DNA of 64,000 bases from Dermatophagoides farinae (lineage: Eukaryota > Arthropoda > Arachnida > Sarcoptiformes > Pyroglyphidae): assembly GCF_024713945.1 (NCBI RefSeq), contig NC_134683.1, forward strand, positions 4,837,501 to 4,901,500, read 5' to 3'. The notes below the pieces were generated by a model. The model made no database searches and was not told the DNA's origin. It saw only the letters and a program-made list of their open reading frames with translations. This document shows, piece by piece, positions 11,503 through 22,737 of this stretch; position 1 is the stretch's first letter; every line of letters starts with the position of its first letter. The position numbers and the translations under genes were made by a program.

Positions 11503-13528
11503 ATGGAAGTACATGTGGCCAAGAAATATCGGCTCGGCCATAAAATTGGTTCGGGTTCATTCGGTGTCATCTATATTGGTAAGTGTTGAATTGGTTCGTT
11601 TCACATGAAATAACCCAATGGTATGATTATTTGGAAAATAAAACAGGAACAAATATAACGACCAAAGAAGATGTAGCCATCAAATTAGAAGATGTCACTT
11701 CGAAACATCCACAACTTCATATCGAAAGTAAATTCTATCGTGTTATGGCTGGTGGAAGTAAGTTTTTTTTGTTTATAGTTTTGAATCATACCGATAAATA
11801 ATGTTGTCGTAGTTGGAATTCCACAGCTAAAATGGTTCGGTACCGAAGGCGATTATAACATCATTGTGATGGATTTATTGGGTCCAAGCCTAGAAGATTT
11901 ATTCAATTTTTGTAATCGCAAATTTACATTGAAGACTGTATTACTATTAGCCGATCAATTGGTATGTATTTTCTCTTCATGTTGTCATTGTTTGGATTAA
12001 AAAATTGTTGGATGATAATTATGTGATATCACTCTAATGGTTTATTTCCTTGTTTTTTCTTTTTCCTTTCTCAACAAATTGTTTTATGGTTGAATGTTTC
12101 ATCCCCCTCGCATCTATCAATGATGATGATCATTACAATTACAATCAAACGAATAAACAAAACACAACAAAACAGATTAGTCGTATTGAATTCATACACA
12201 GTCGTGATTATATACATCGAGATATCAAACCGGATAATTTTTTGATGGGCCTTGGTGATCGAGGCAATCTCGTATACATAATCGACTTTGGTCTTGCCAA
12301 ACGTTATCGTGATCCAAAATCTCGCCAACATATTCGATATAGAACTGGGAAAAATCTCACTGGTACAGCACGTTATGCCAGTCTCAACACTCATCTAGGA
12401 ATCGGTAAGTGCAATGTGATCTCATGTTTAATCATCATTTTATTGTTAATGAATTATCAACACAGAACAAAGCCGTCGTGATGATCTAGAATCTCTAGGC
12501 TATGTTCTCATGTATTTCAATCGTGGTTCACTTCCCTGGCAAGGTCTAAAAGCCAATACGAAACGTCAAAAATATGAACGCATTTCAGAGAAGAAAATAT
12601 CGACCACATTAGAAGAATTATGTCGTGGTTATCCGGCCGAATTCATAGCCTATCTTACTTACTGCCGTGAATTACGTTTCGATGAAGACCCTGATTATGT
12701 TTATCTTCGATCATTATTACGCGTATTATTTCATCGGCAAGGATTTAGCTATGATTATGTTTTCGATTGGAACGTTCTCAAATACGTAAGTGGCGTTGAT
12801 TGATAATGATTGTCCATAATAATACTGGTTACTATTACTATTACTATTACTATTACTATTTGCAGGGAAATGGTAACAATTACCAAAATAATCGACAAGC
12901 CGGTCCACAACGAACACAAGCATCGAATAATCATCTCATGTCAAGTGGTAATTGTTGTAATATGACCACCCAGGTGATTGGCAACAATTCTAACACGACA
13001 TTATCGCCTAATGTTACTCCATTGAACTCAAATTCATTACAAATCAAAGCAACGACAAGCGGTCCGTCTGGTACTGTACCAGCCGGTGCAGGTATTGGAC
13101 CCGGTAATCATAGTGGCCTAGTTGGTGGCCCTAGTTCCTCACATATGCATCCATCGGTACCATTGAATTTAACGTTGAAAAGCGTCATACAGTCATCAGC
13201 GGCAATGAATATGGCCGCTGCACGTCAAACACCATTGGCAGCACAAGCATCATCAAGTGGTATGCAATCTGCTGGTGCTGTAGGAGGGGCTGGTGGTGGT
13301 CCTGGTGGTGATCCATTACATTGTACAAACTCCACGGTTGCCGGATCATCGAATGGACAACATTCATTATATCGTAAACCACACAATGTCCATATAATGC
13401 CACCGACACATTCATCGATTCGAAACTTGACCATCTATCAGATGTCGAACAAAAACAATCATTGTACAACGGCAGCAGCAGCGGCGGCCGCTTTCCAATC
13501 GAATGGAGCGCTACAAACGAAGCAATAA
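11503..13528 (+). CDS. CK1 delta/epsilon (dco-like): Casein kinase 1 delta/epsilon (doubletime-type)
   Basis: Exons 11503-11578, 11647-11757, 11813-11961, 12176-12404, 12466-12785 and 12866-13528 give 515 aa. The kinase domain starts at [14 protein letters not shown] (glycine loop). It has the VAIK lysine, [12 protein letters not shown], the catalytic [14 protein letters not shown], the DFG motif in [14 protein letters not shown], and the CK1-specific [19 protein letters not shown] in place of APE. The C-lobe motif [14 protein letters not shown] and [10 protein letters not shown] mark the delta/epsilon branch rather than alpha. The last exon encodes a Ser/Asn/Gly-rich tail, where this subfamily is normally autophosphorylated. 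The kinase acts on PER in the circadian clock and in Wnt/Hedgehog signalling. The intron before the last exon contains a TACTAT repeat array next to its acceptor. Confidence 0.96.
12829..12860. repeat. (TACTAT)n repeat at an intron 3' end
   Basis: A run of TAC/TAT triplets fills the 3' half of the last CK1 intron (12786-12865) and abuts its TTTGCAG acceptor. It forms the pyrimidine-poor acceptor region of that intron. Confidence 0.85.
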
Positions 13529-15897
13529 TTTTTCAAATTTCATTTCATCAATCCACATTCACCAATCAATATTGAACACTTTCATCGATCCTCAAACTAA
13601 TTAATGAAAATATATATACGGCGATATCAACTCGACACACACACACACACGAATACCTACCTTCATCATCATGTTATTATTTTCATGATAACGTAAAATG
13701 TCATGTTTTTGATCTTTATCATTTCTACCAAATATCTTAACAGTGATCGGTCGTCATCCTCATCCTCATCATCATTATCATTATTAAGCAATTTAATTGG
13801 TGGTCACAGCTCTACATTTTTATTTTACAATCTTCAAATGTGAGCTTCAATCACCATAATCTCTCATCATGTATATCTGTGTGTGTGTGTGTGTGTTTGT
13901 GTGCGTCCATAAGGATTTTGGTCGTTTGCTTTTTCATGATCATCTCGGTTTCAAGTTCATGATACATTTGCGTGCCTATCATTCATATTCACTCATTTAT
14001 GAATATGGAATCGCAATTTCACTTTCTTTCTTCAAACCGACCCCATAACACTCATTTTATTATACCGATCCTCTTTCAAATTGAACTTGAAATTTTAAAA
14101 TAAAAAATAGTCTAGGCAATGAAATTTGAATTACATCATCATCACAAACATACCCACACCCACTCATGCATATATTATACAGACATATTCATCTTTTACA
14201 AAACAAAATTTTTTTGCTTTCCATTCTTTGAGACATTAAAATAACCAATATTCTTGAATGGATTGTTTTTTGCTTTTTCGTCTTTAAATGTGGGTGGGTA
14301 AGTGGCTGAATGTCATACATCGTTCGACAGGTAAGTTTTTTCGATGAAATTTTTTTCAATTAATATTTCTAATGTTTTCATTTTAGGTATTTTTTCCATT
14401 ACGAAATCGATTGTAAATGAAATTTCCAACTTTGCTTTTGTTTCTGCTACAAAAAAATACAATATACATACGGTCATTTACACTTTAGGATTTCAATTTT
14501 TAACATTACTATTACTAAAAATATATTCACATATATTATCATCATTACAAAAAACATTCGTCAATTTTGTTTTTTTTCTGTTTTTTTTCCACCAACCATA
14601 CCGCTCCTGTAAACACAAGCACATTTTTACATGATTCAAGTTTGATCATCATCGTTATCAATTAACAATTGGCAATTGATGATACACACAGTCCAGTACA
14701 AACACAATGATTATATTCGATATTGTTGCGTTTTCACTCACAAACAGTATACATACATTTTACCCCGAATCACGAGCTTCAAATCAATCATCTAACGAAA
14801 CAAAAAATGATTCACATCGATCGATATTATTAGGATAAACATGTGTTGTGTTCAACAACAAAAATTCGTTCCAAATTCGAATATATTTCAACCAAGTCCG
14901 CTTCAATTATTTTTCAATTCTGTTTATCCGTCTTTCACCTGATGATAATCTCTTGTCCACGATGTTTTTTCAGCGGCAACCATCACCCATAAATTCAATC
15001 ATAAACATCTCTCTCCGTGTCTGTGTTTGTGTGATTATTAATTCAAAACTATCATCAGCTATAACAAAATGACCGAGTTCGACCATCAATGATGACGACG
15101 ATCAACCAAAATTCCCAGTCGATTTATATGGAACATACACATCACACACATGCACATTTTACACCTTATTTCCTGTATGTTTAACCCTTTTCTACCCGTC
15201 CCTGTATCATGTTTCCCTATTTCCATATTCGTTTTTATTTTGTCCTATCCATTATTATCATTATCATATGTTCCATGTTATCGACACACTATCTTTTTAT
15301 TTGCAAACAACAACCAATATTGATTAAAATTATCTTCATCATCACCTTGCTTTCTCTCTATACATATTATATATCCACACACGTTTGATTAATTTCAATT
15401 CGATCAAAAGAGAAAAAAATATTCCACAAGTTTTCTCTTTTGATATGGATAATTTAGTTACCGGCAACGACAAAAATAACAATAACACAGACAGAAATAT
15501 ATGATAAGATGAAACGACCACGACAATAATTAATAATTGATGAATGAATTTTTTCTTTTCTTTTGTAAATATTTATAAAAACGCAGAATGAAAAACTTGG
15601 ACACACGGATCATTTCTCGTGCTTTTTCTCACTCATTCTCTCTTTCTCTATATACCTGCATCATTTTTGAAATATATCAATCAAACAAAAAAAAATCGAT
15701 AATGCAAAATAAAATATCTTAGGCTTTTTGAAAAATTTAAAATTTTTTTTTTCTTCAACATTGATTTGAATTTGGAACCAATTTAACCAATTTGACCGAA
15801 TAGTGTCGAAATAGTTTTCTTTTTTCAACTCAGACTGAATCGTCGAGATTATTTGAATCGTCGGTCTGTCTTAGGTTTGACTCTTTTGTGTACCAGA
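13529..15897. other. 2.4 kb region after CK1; no coding gene, one intron-like segment
   Basis: No open frame here has protein-family features. The region holds (CA)n and (GT)n runs (around 13633 and 13880) and T-rich stretches. A segment at 14331-14386 looks like a short intron. The last 80 nt before 15898 lead into RECQL and include a CTCAG acceptor-like site near 15834. Much of the proximal part may be CK1 3' UTR. Confidence 0.5.
14331..14386 (+). other. Intron-like segment in non-coding sequence downstream of CK1
   Basis: A GACAG|GTAAGT donor, a TTCTAAT branch-like motif and a CATTTTAG acceptor define a 56-nt interval. That is the same size as true introns in this window. The flanks show no coding potential, so it could be a 3' UTR intron of CK1 or part of a spliced non-coding RNA. 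Sequence evidence only. Confidence 0.35.
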
Positions 15898-17730
15898 ATG
15901 GAACGTTTACGAACTTTACAAAATGATCTGAGTAGAGTTAAAAATGAAAAATCCTTAATCGTAGAAGAAATTGGTCGCTTACAACAACAGCGACGAAAAT
16001 TGTCAGAAAAAATTGACGAAATTAAATTGGAAATTGAAACCATACAAAGTCAAACGAATCATCGAGACATTCGTGAAAAATTTTCCAACGAAACATATGA
16101 ATGGTCTCAGAAGGCTCAATCGTTATTAGAATCGGTATTTGGTTTGAAAGAATTTCGTTCCCACCAATTAGCCGCTATAAATGCAGTATTATCCGGCTTG
16201 GATGTCTTGTTAATAATGCCAACCGGTGGTGGTAAATCGCTTTGTTTTCAAATAGCCGCTTTGATTACCGGTGGCCTCACCGTTGTCGTTTCACCATTGA
16301 TATCGTTGATAGAAGATCAATTAAGCTCACTGAAAGCATTGAATATACCGGCCAAGATATTGAACAAGGATTACAAAGAAGAATCGAATCAGATTTTAAA
16401 AAGTTTGGAACAACCGTCCATATCATTTCGAATATTGTATGTAACACCGGAAAAATTGAAACATAATACTATGCTTATGAAACAATTGGATAAGTGCTAT
16501 CGAAACGATAATCTTAAACTCATAGTTATCGATGAAGTTCATTGTTGTTCAACTTGGGGTCACAATTTTCGCCGCGATTATCAATTCTTGAACAATGTAC
16601 ATCGTCAATTTTCAAAAACACCGATTCTCGGACTCACAGCTACGGCAACTACTAAAACTATTAGTGATGTGATTAATATTCTAGAAATACCTGGTTGTTG
16701 TATATTCAAAGATTCATTTTATCGTTCCAATCTTAATTACTCAATAGAATGGCACGATGATCCGGAATTTAAGAAGCTAGCTCACTTATTGAATACAAAA
16801 TATTCTGGCCAAAGTGGTTTGATATATTGTCTGAAAACACATGATGTCGATACTGTTGTCAAACAACTTTGTTTGAAAGGAATTAAAGCTTCAAGATATT
16901 ATGCAGATTTGCCAATCGAAACGAAAAATCAAACCTATGAAAAATGGTTTAATGGCCATTTGCAGGTGATTGTCGCCACGATTGCATTCGGTATGGGCAT
17001 CAATAAGAATAATGTTCGATTTGTAATCCACTATCAAATACCAAAATCACTGGAAAATTATTATCAAGAAACTGGTCGTGCAGGACGTGATGGTCGGCCA
17101 GCTGATTGTATATTATTCATGAGATATATCGATGTATTCAATACGTTGTCAATTGTTAGCGATGAATATCATGGAATGGATAATGTTCTAAAAATGTTAT
17201 CATATTGCCTGAATGGTCAGGAATGTCGAAAGAAATTATTGGCACATCATTTCAATGATGAATGGTGTCATGAATGCCAAAATCGATGTGATAATTGTAA
17301 AAACAAATCTACTACTACTGATAATATACAACAAAAAGATCTTTACAAAGCCATGATGGAATTGGAACAGATTATTGTGAATGCATTTGAAAAAGCGGAA
17401 AAACGATTAACCCCAGCAAAACTATTGGAATTATGGATGGGCAATGGCGAGAAAAAATTACGACCCATCAATTTGAAACGAACTAGTTATAAACGTGAAC
17501 ATGCTGAAAGATTAATACTACATTTATTGGTGAATAATTACCTGGATATTAATTATAGTGCGTCAAGATATTGTATTATAACGTACATTGTCGTAAGTGA
17601 TCATTGGCCAACATTGAAAGATTCATTCAATCAATTCAATGCTATACAACAACAACAACAACAACAAACAAATGATGATGACAATCAAACGCAAACAAAA
17701 CGTTTGAAAACTATTATTACCATTGAATAA
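15898..17730 (+). CDS. RECQL: RecQ1-like ATP-dependent DNA helicase
   Basis: An intronless frame of about 610 aa from the ATG at 15898. Upstream codons back to 15853 are open but lack an ATG. A coiled coil at residues about 1-52 (LQNDLSRVKNEKSLIVEEI) resembles the RECQ1 N-terminus. Helicase motifs follow in order: motif I MPTGGGKS (K113), motif Ia VVSPLISLIEDQ, motif II DEVH at 212-215 followed by CCSTWGHNFRRDY, motif III GLTATAT, motif V ATIAFGMGINKNNVRFVIHY and motif VI YYQETGRAGRDG. A zinc-binding RecQ-Ct module with Cys at CRKKLL, EWCHECQ and RCDNC follows, then a winged-helix-like tail. The DEVHCC form of motif II and the absence of HRDC or nuclease domains favour RECQ1. The enzyme unwinds DNA and aids fork restart in the nucleus. 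The C-terminus is Gln-rich. Confidence 0.95.
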   Translation: MERLRTLQNDLSRVKNEKSLIVEEIGRLQQQRRKLSEKIDEIKLEIETIQSQTNHRDIREKFSNETYEWSQKAQSLLESVFGLKEFRSHQLAAINAVLSGLDVLLIMPTGGGKSLCFQIAALITGGLTVVVSPLISLIEDQLSSLKALNIPAKILNKDYKEESNQILKSLEQPSISFRILYVTPEKLKHNTMLMKQLDKCYRNDNLKLIVIDEVHCCSTWGHNFRRDYQFLNNVHRQFSKTPILGLTATATTKTISDVINILEIPGCCIFKDSFYRSNLNYSIEWHDDPEFKKLAHLLNTKYSGQSGLIYCLKTHDVDTVVKQLCLKGIKASRYYADLPIETKNQTYEKWFNGHLQVIVATIAFGMGINKNNVRFVIHYQIPKSLENYYQETGRAGRDGRPADCILFMRYIDVFNTLSIVSDEYHGMDNVLKMLSYCLNGQECRKKLLAHHFNDEWCHECQNRCDNCKNKSTTTDNIQQKDLYKAMMELEQIIVNAFEKAEKRLTPAKLLELWMGNGEKKLRPINLKRTSYKREHAERLILHLLVNNYLDINYSASRYCIITYIVVSDHWPTLKDSFNQFNAIQQQQQQQTNDDDNQTQTKRLKTIITIE

Positions 17731-17955
17731 TTCAATTTGGATTATATCAAATTATGGCTTTAATTAATAGGAACTTTATTGTAAAAGCTGAAAAATTGCA
17801 TGAAATGAATATATTATTGTTTAGGTAAAATTTTTAATTGTAATAAATTTTATAAATTAAAAATTTTCCATTTTCTTTCCGTTATATCCTCCTGGCTTTT
17901 TGATCGTATTTTGGTTGGTTTTCATTTTCATTTCTAAAGAAACATAGTTTTAACC

Positions 17956-19813
17956 ATGCGCAAACAATATCGTATTCGTTTGCCTCAACGTTTTCAATGT
18001 GTCCTTCATCAGCAACCTCAATCACAAACAGCAATCACATCAGCATTGACATCGAATACTGTGTGTCAGAATAATCCATCTAATCCATCGATATTGAATA
18101 ATAATCATAATCATAATCATAACAATAATAATAATATGATGACGACAAAACCGAAAAACAATGTATGTCTTATCGTTATCGATGGCTGGGGAATATCGGA
18201 TATTCAACATGGTAATGCTATTGCCAATGCTGATACACCAGTAATGGATTCATTGGCTAAAAACACTGATCAATATGTTACATTGGATGCATCCGGCTTA
18301 GCTGTTGGTTTACCCGCTGGTCTTATGGGTAATTCAGAAGTTGGCCATTTAAATATTGGCGCCGGTCGTGTCATATATCAGGACATTGTTCGTATTAATT
18401 TGGATGTAGAGAAAAAAGTATGTTTGTCATGTCATTCAATGTAATTTGATGTAATTTTGATGATCATTTTTTTATGTGTTTGCAGATGATTGGTCAGAAT
18501 GCAAATTTTGTTGGAGCTTGTGAACGAGCTAAATCACAGAATGGTCGACTTTTACTCCTCGGTTTGGTCAGCGATGGTGGTGTTCATGCTCATATTGATC
18601 ATCTTTTTGCATTGATTGAAGCGGCCAAAAGCAATGGTGTACCGAAAACATTTGTTCACTTTTTCTCTGATGGCCGTGATACTAGTCCGACCTCCGGTGT
18701 TGGTTATGTTCGTTCCGTATTAGACCGTACGAAACAATTATCATATGGATCATTATCAACAATAATGGGACGTTATTATGCAATGGATCGCGATAAACGA
18801 TGGGAACGTATTCGTGTTGCTGTCGATGGTCTTATCGATGGTGTCGGTGAAACGGCCACTGTCGATAATGTAATAGAATGTATTGAAAATAATTATAAAA
18901 ACAGTAAGTGGATCTTGTGTTTGACACCATTTTTCAGAAATTAATTAAACTCTCCCATTTAGATGTAACCGATGAATTTCTTAAACCAATCATTGTTGAT
19001 CGTGAAGGTCTTATCCAAAACAATGATACGTTAATATTTATCAATTATCGGGCCGATCGTGTTCGTCAAATCACCGAAACATTAGGCATACGACAGAATT
19101 TCGATACACCAAAAGAAAATATGCCGAAAAACATTGAAATCATAACGATGACTGAATATAAGAAAGAATTTCCATTCAAACAACTTTATCCACCTGGAAT
19201 ACCGAAAAATGTTTTGGCAGAAGTAGTTAGCTCGGCACAATGGCCACAATTTCATACGGCAGAAACGGAAAAATATGCGCATGTAACATTCTTTTTCAAT
19301 GGTGGCCAAGAGAAAGAATTTCCCGGTGAAGATCGTGTTATGGTTCCATCTCCTAAAGTAGCTACATATGATTTACAACCAGAAATGAATTGTGCTGGCG
19401 TAGCGGATGAAATGGTCAAAGCAATGGCTTTGAAAAAATATCCATTTGTTATGTGCAATTTTGCACCACCCGATATGGTCGGCCATACGGGTAAATATGA
19501 ACCGGCTGTAAAAGCTTGTATGGCTACGGATAAAGCAATCGGTGTTGTGAAAAAAGGTTGCGAAGAAAATGGCTATGTTTTATTGATCACAGCAGATCAT
19601 GGTAATGCTGAAAAAATGTACGATGATAATGGTGGCCCATTAACATCACATACGACAAATAGGGTGCCATTCTCTATGTCAAATACAACCATGAAATTCA
19701 ATGGTGGGGGTCATAATGCAGCATTATGTGATGTTGCACCAACCGTACTCGATCTACTTGGTTTGCCAATTCCTACCGCTGATATGACAGGAAAATCATT
19801 GTTAGCCGCTTAA
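17956..19813 (+). CDS. iPGM: 2,3-bisphosphoglycerate-independent phosphoglycerate mutase
   Basis: Exons 17956-18417, 18486-18903 and 18963-19813 give 576 aa. It interconverts 3- and 2-phosphoglycerate in glycolysis without the 2,3-BPG cofactor, using two Mn ions. Metal and phospho-transfer residues are all visible: Asp in VIDGWG, the nucleophile Ser in [22 protein letters not shown], Asp/His in [19 protein letters not shown] and SHTTNRVPF. The fold belongs to the alkaline phosphatase superfamily, and the length from the second Met cluster is typical of the family (about 516 aa). The N-terminal 60 residues are Asn/His/Gln-rich and not part of the enzyme. Translation may instead begin at the in-frame ATGs at 18136 or 18139. 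The gene lies 225 nt after RECQL and 323 nt before TAF5. Confidence 0.96.
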
Positions 19814-20136
19814 GCAAAAATTAAAAGATTATAGCGTTTCGTTTGTGTGTGTTTGATTAGATGATCTAGTTATTATTTTCTTATTTTCTTATTATTTTAA
19901 AATTTTAAAAAATTCTAAACAAACCAACAAAAAAAATCTTGGTATTCATTTGATTAAAAAATTAAAATGAATTTTACGTCATTTATGAGCGGTAGAGGGT
20001 ACCGAGTTCTAAATTAATTTTTTTGTTTTCGGATCATTGATTGGTGGTTATGTCCAGCACCATATGCTTGCATTCATGATCTGAGCAAAATATTTGAAAA
20101 TAAACAATTCGCTTATATAAAAAAAAATAGTTTAAA
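19814..20136. other. Short intergenic spacer
   Basis: The 323 nt between iPGM and TAF5 on the same strand hold AT-rich sequence, the presumed iPGM 3' UTR and the TAF5 leader. No other feature is seen. Confidence 0.6.
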
Positions 20137-22737
20137 ATGGATTCATTCAGCGATGCACAAGATTTACTGGAAAATCTTCAACCATCCGATCATGATGATG
20201 GTATTTCACTGAACCATGAACAGACAACAACAAATAATACGGATTTATTAACCAATGTAAATAACAATAATTCATTATTTGCCCATCACCATCATCAACA
20301 ACAACAAGAGCAATCATATCGTTCTGCGAATAATCATAATAACAATGGCCACAATTGTGGTGATGAAAAACCATCCAACAGTGATAATGAAAATGATCAT
20401 CGAATGTTGACGATTGTAATGTCAAACGAACATCCAGAACAACGACAATCATCGCCGGTAGCAACAGCCATACCGGCAACACAATTGGCAAATGTTGATA
20501 AATCACAAATTTTAACCATGATCCATTTGTTGAAAAAATATAATTTTAATGCAACGGAAAAAATTCTATTGAAAGAAACGGCGAATTTTATCAATGATGA
20601 TGATATTAAAAATTTGGCCAATGTAGACCCGTTGAAGGAGACGAATTTCTCATCACTGGTATATCAGACGGAAGAAAATCCAAACATTTATGAAGATAAC
20701 TATAAACAGTTACAACGTTTCGTCGATAGTTCATTGGATTCATATCGACACGAATTATCGAAATTGTTGTATCCAGTATTCGTGCATATGTATCTGGAAT
20801 TAGTTTGCAGTGGTCATGAAGAACAGGCCATTTCATTCATGCGATTATTCGGTAAACAACAGGAATTTTGTTACACCGATGATATCAATCGATTATCATT
20901 GATTACGAAACGTGATCATTTATCCATGTACAACGAAGTATTGGAAAGTTTTCGAAATTCACAACAATTATATACAATACGGCTGTCAAGAGATTCGTAT
21001 AATTATCTCAAACGATTTCTCCAGGATAAATCACAAACATCCAGTGGTAAAGCGACCATTTTGGTAAACATTATTCAGGAACATTTGTTCATCGATGTTT
21101 ATGAAGGATTGACTCGTAGTAAGATGAATGTCGAAGCATTATCGGGCGCAATGTTTGGTGAAGCGAGTCGAGATATAAATAAAAAACGTGTCTATTATGG
21201 CCTATTCAAAGAACCGGATCTTAAAATCGATATGTTTGATTTGGATATCGATCTCGATTGTTCAAGTCAACATAATGTCAATTCGAATGATGTTTCGATG
21301 AACGATGCAACTGGTGGATCATCGACAACCACCACTGGTCATGCATCATTTTCGATGAAGAAGAAAAAAATGAAAAAAGATTCCAGTCATTCGAAAAAAG
21401 CTCGAAACGATCCGAACGCACCGCCGTTGACAAGGATACCGATACCCGAATTACGTGATACTGAACAGCTGGAGAAACGAAGAGCGAAAAAAGAAGCTAC
21501 TAAGGCATTGAAATTAGAAAATGATCTTCTTCCATCCATATGTTTGTATACATTGTTGAATGCTCAACAAACGACGAATGAAACGAGTGCCATTTGCGCT
21601 GAAATATCAGATGATTCTACGCTGTTGGCTGTTGGATTTTCAGATTCATTCATACGGATATGGCCATTAACACCGGGCAAACTTCGTGGCCTCAAACCGG
21701 CCAACGAATTAGAACATTTGGATAAAGAATCTGACGATGTTATATTGCGTATAATGATGGACATGGGCGGTGATTTAAAGATATTATTTGGCCATAGTGG
21801 CCCTGTTTATGGTCTCAGTTTCAGTCCATGTCGTGATATGTTATTATCGTGTTCAGAGGATACAACCATTCGTCTTTGGAGCCTTTTAACATGGACCAAT
21901 GTTGTCGTCTTTAAGGGTCATTGTTTTCCCGTTTGGAATGTCAAATTCAGCCCACACGGTTATTATTTTGCATCCTGTTCACATGATCGCACAGCTAGAC
22001 TTTGGGCTACCGATAATCACAATCCTTTGCGTTATTTTACTGGTCATTTTGCCGATGTTGATGTAAGTTGGATTTGTTTTGTTGTTTTCCTAATTGTGAT
22101 ATGTGAATTTTTTGCATTTCTTTATGCCATAGTGTGTACAATTTCATCCAAATTCCAATTATGTGGCTACCTCATCATCTGATCGTTCAATTCGTCTGTG
22201 GGATTGTCTGAATGGTCAATGTGTTCGATTGATGACCGGTCATAAAGATAATGTCCATGTTTTGGCATTCGAAAATTCCGGTCGATTTTTAGCATCGGCC
22301 GGCGCAGATAAACGAATTTTGATCTGGGATCTGGCTTCTGGTCATTTGGTAGCCGATTTTTCCGGTATCCATACGAATTCCATTTATACGCTGGCATTTA
22401 ATCGTGGTCCCGAATCAATAATATTGGCATCTGGTGGTCTTGATAATCGTGTCATTCTCTGGAACATGAAAGCATTAGTGGATGATTTAGATTTCCAGGA
22501 ATTGACTCCAACATCCATGCCTACGATTAAGTATGTTTGATTTATATTTTTTACTCAATTGCCAATAATTTTGTTTGATTGTTTGATAGATCAAAAAGTG
22601 AAACCTATTTATTGGCGAAATATCCAACAAAATCCACCTATATACTATTGAATCATTTCACACGTCGTAATCTGTTGCTATCGATTGGTGCATTTCATCA
22701 ATTATCATCATCATCATTATCATCAGCATCACAATAA
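20137..22737 (+). CDS. TAF5: Transcription initiation factor TFIID subunit 5 (WD40)
   Basis: Exons 20137-22062, 22133-22530 and 22590-22737 give about 823 aa. A His/Asn/Gln-rich N-terminus precedes a LisH-like helix (ILTMIHLLKKYNFNATEKIL). The TAF5 NTD2 domain follows (YKQLQRFVDSSLDSYRHELS, LLYPVFVHMYLELV, FMRLFGKQQEF). After a basic Lys-rich linker come six or more WD40 blades starting around residue 480 (FSDSFIRIWPL, LSCSEDTTIRLWSL, ASCSHDRTARLWATD, ATSSSDRSIRLWDC, ASAGADKRILIWDL, ASGGLDNRVILWNM). TAF5 scaffolds the TAF6-TAF9 pair in TFIID. A short C-terminal segment after the propeller is typical of the family, here ending in a Ser-rich tail. Confidence 0.96.

Noticed and set aside
15853-15897. 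Upstream extension of the RECQL frame
   Set aside because: It begins at TTG and has no ATG. The first ATG at 15898 directly precedes the coiled coil, so the extension is treated as 5' UTR.
20147-20506. 119-codon minus-strand open frame over the start of TAF5
   Set aside because: It is a shadow of the CAT/CAA-rich N-terminal coding sequence of TAF5 on the other strand.
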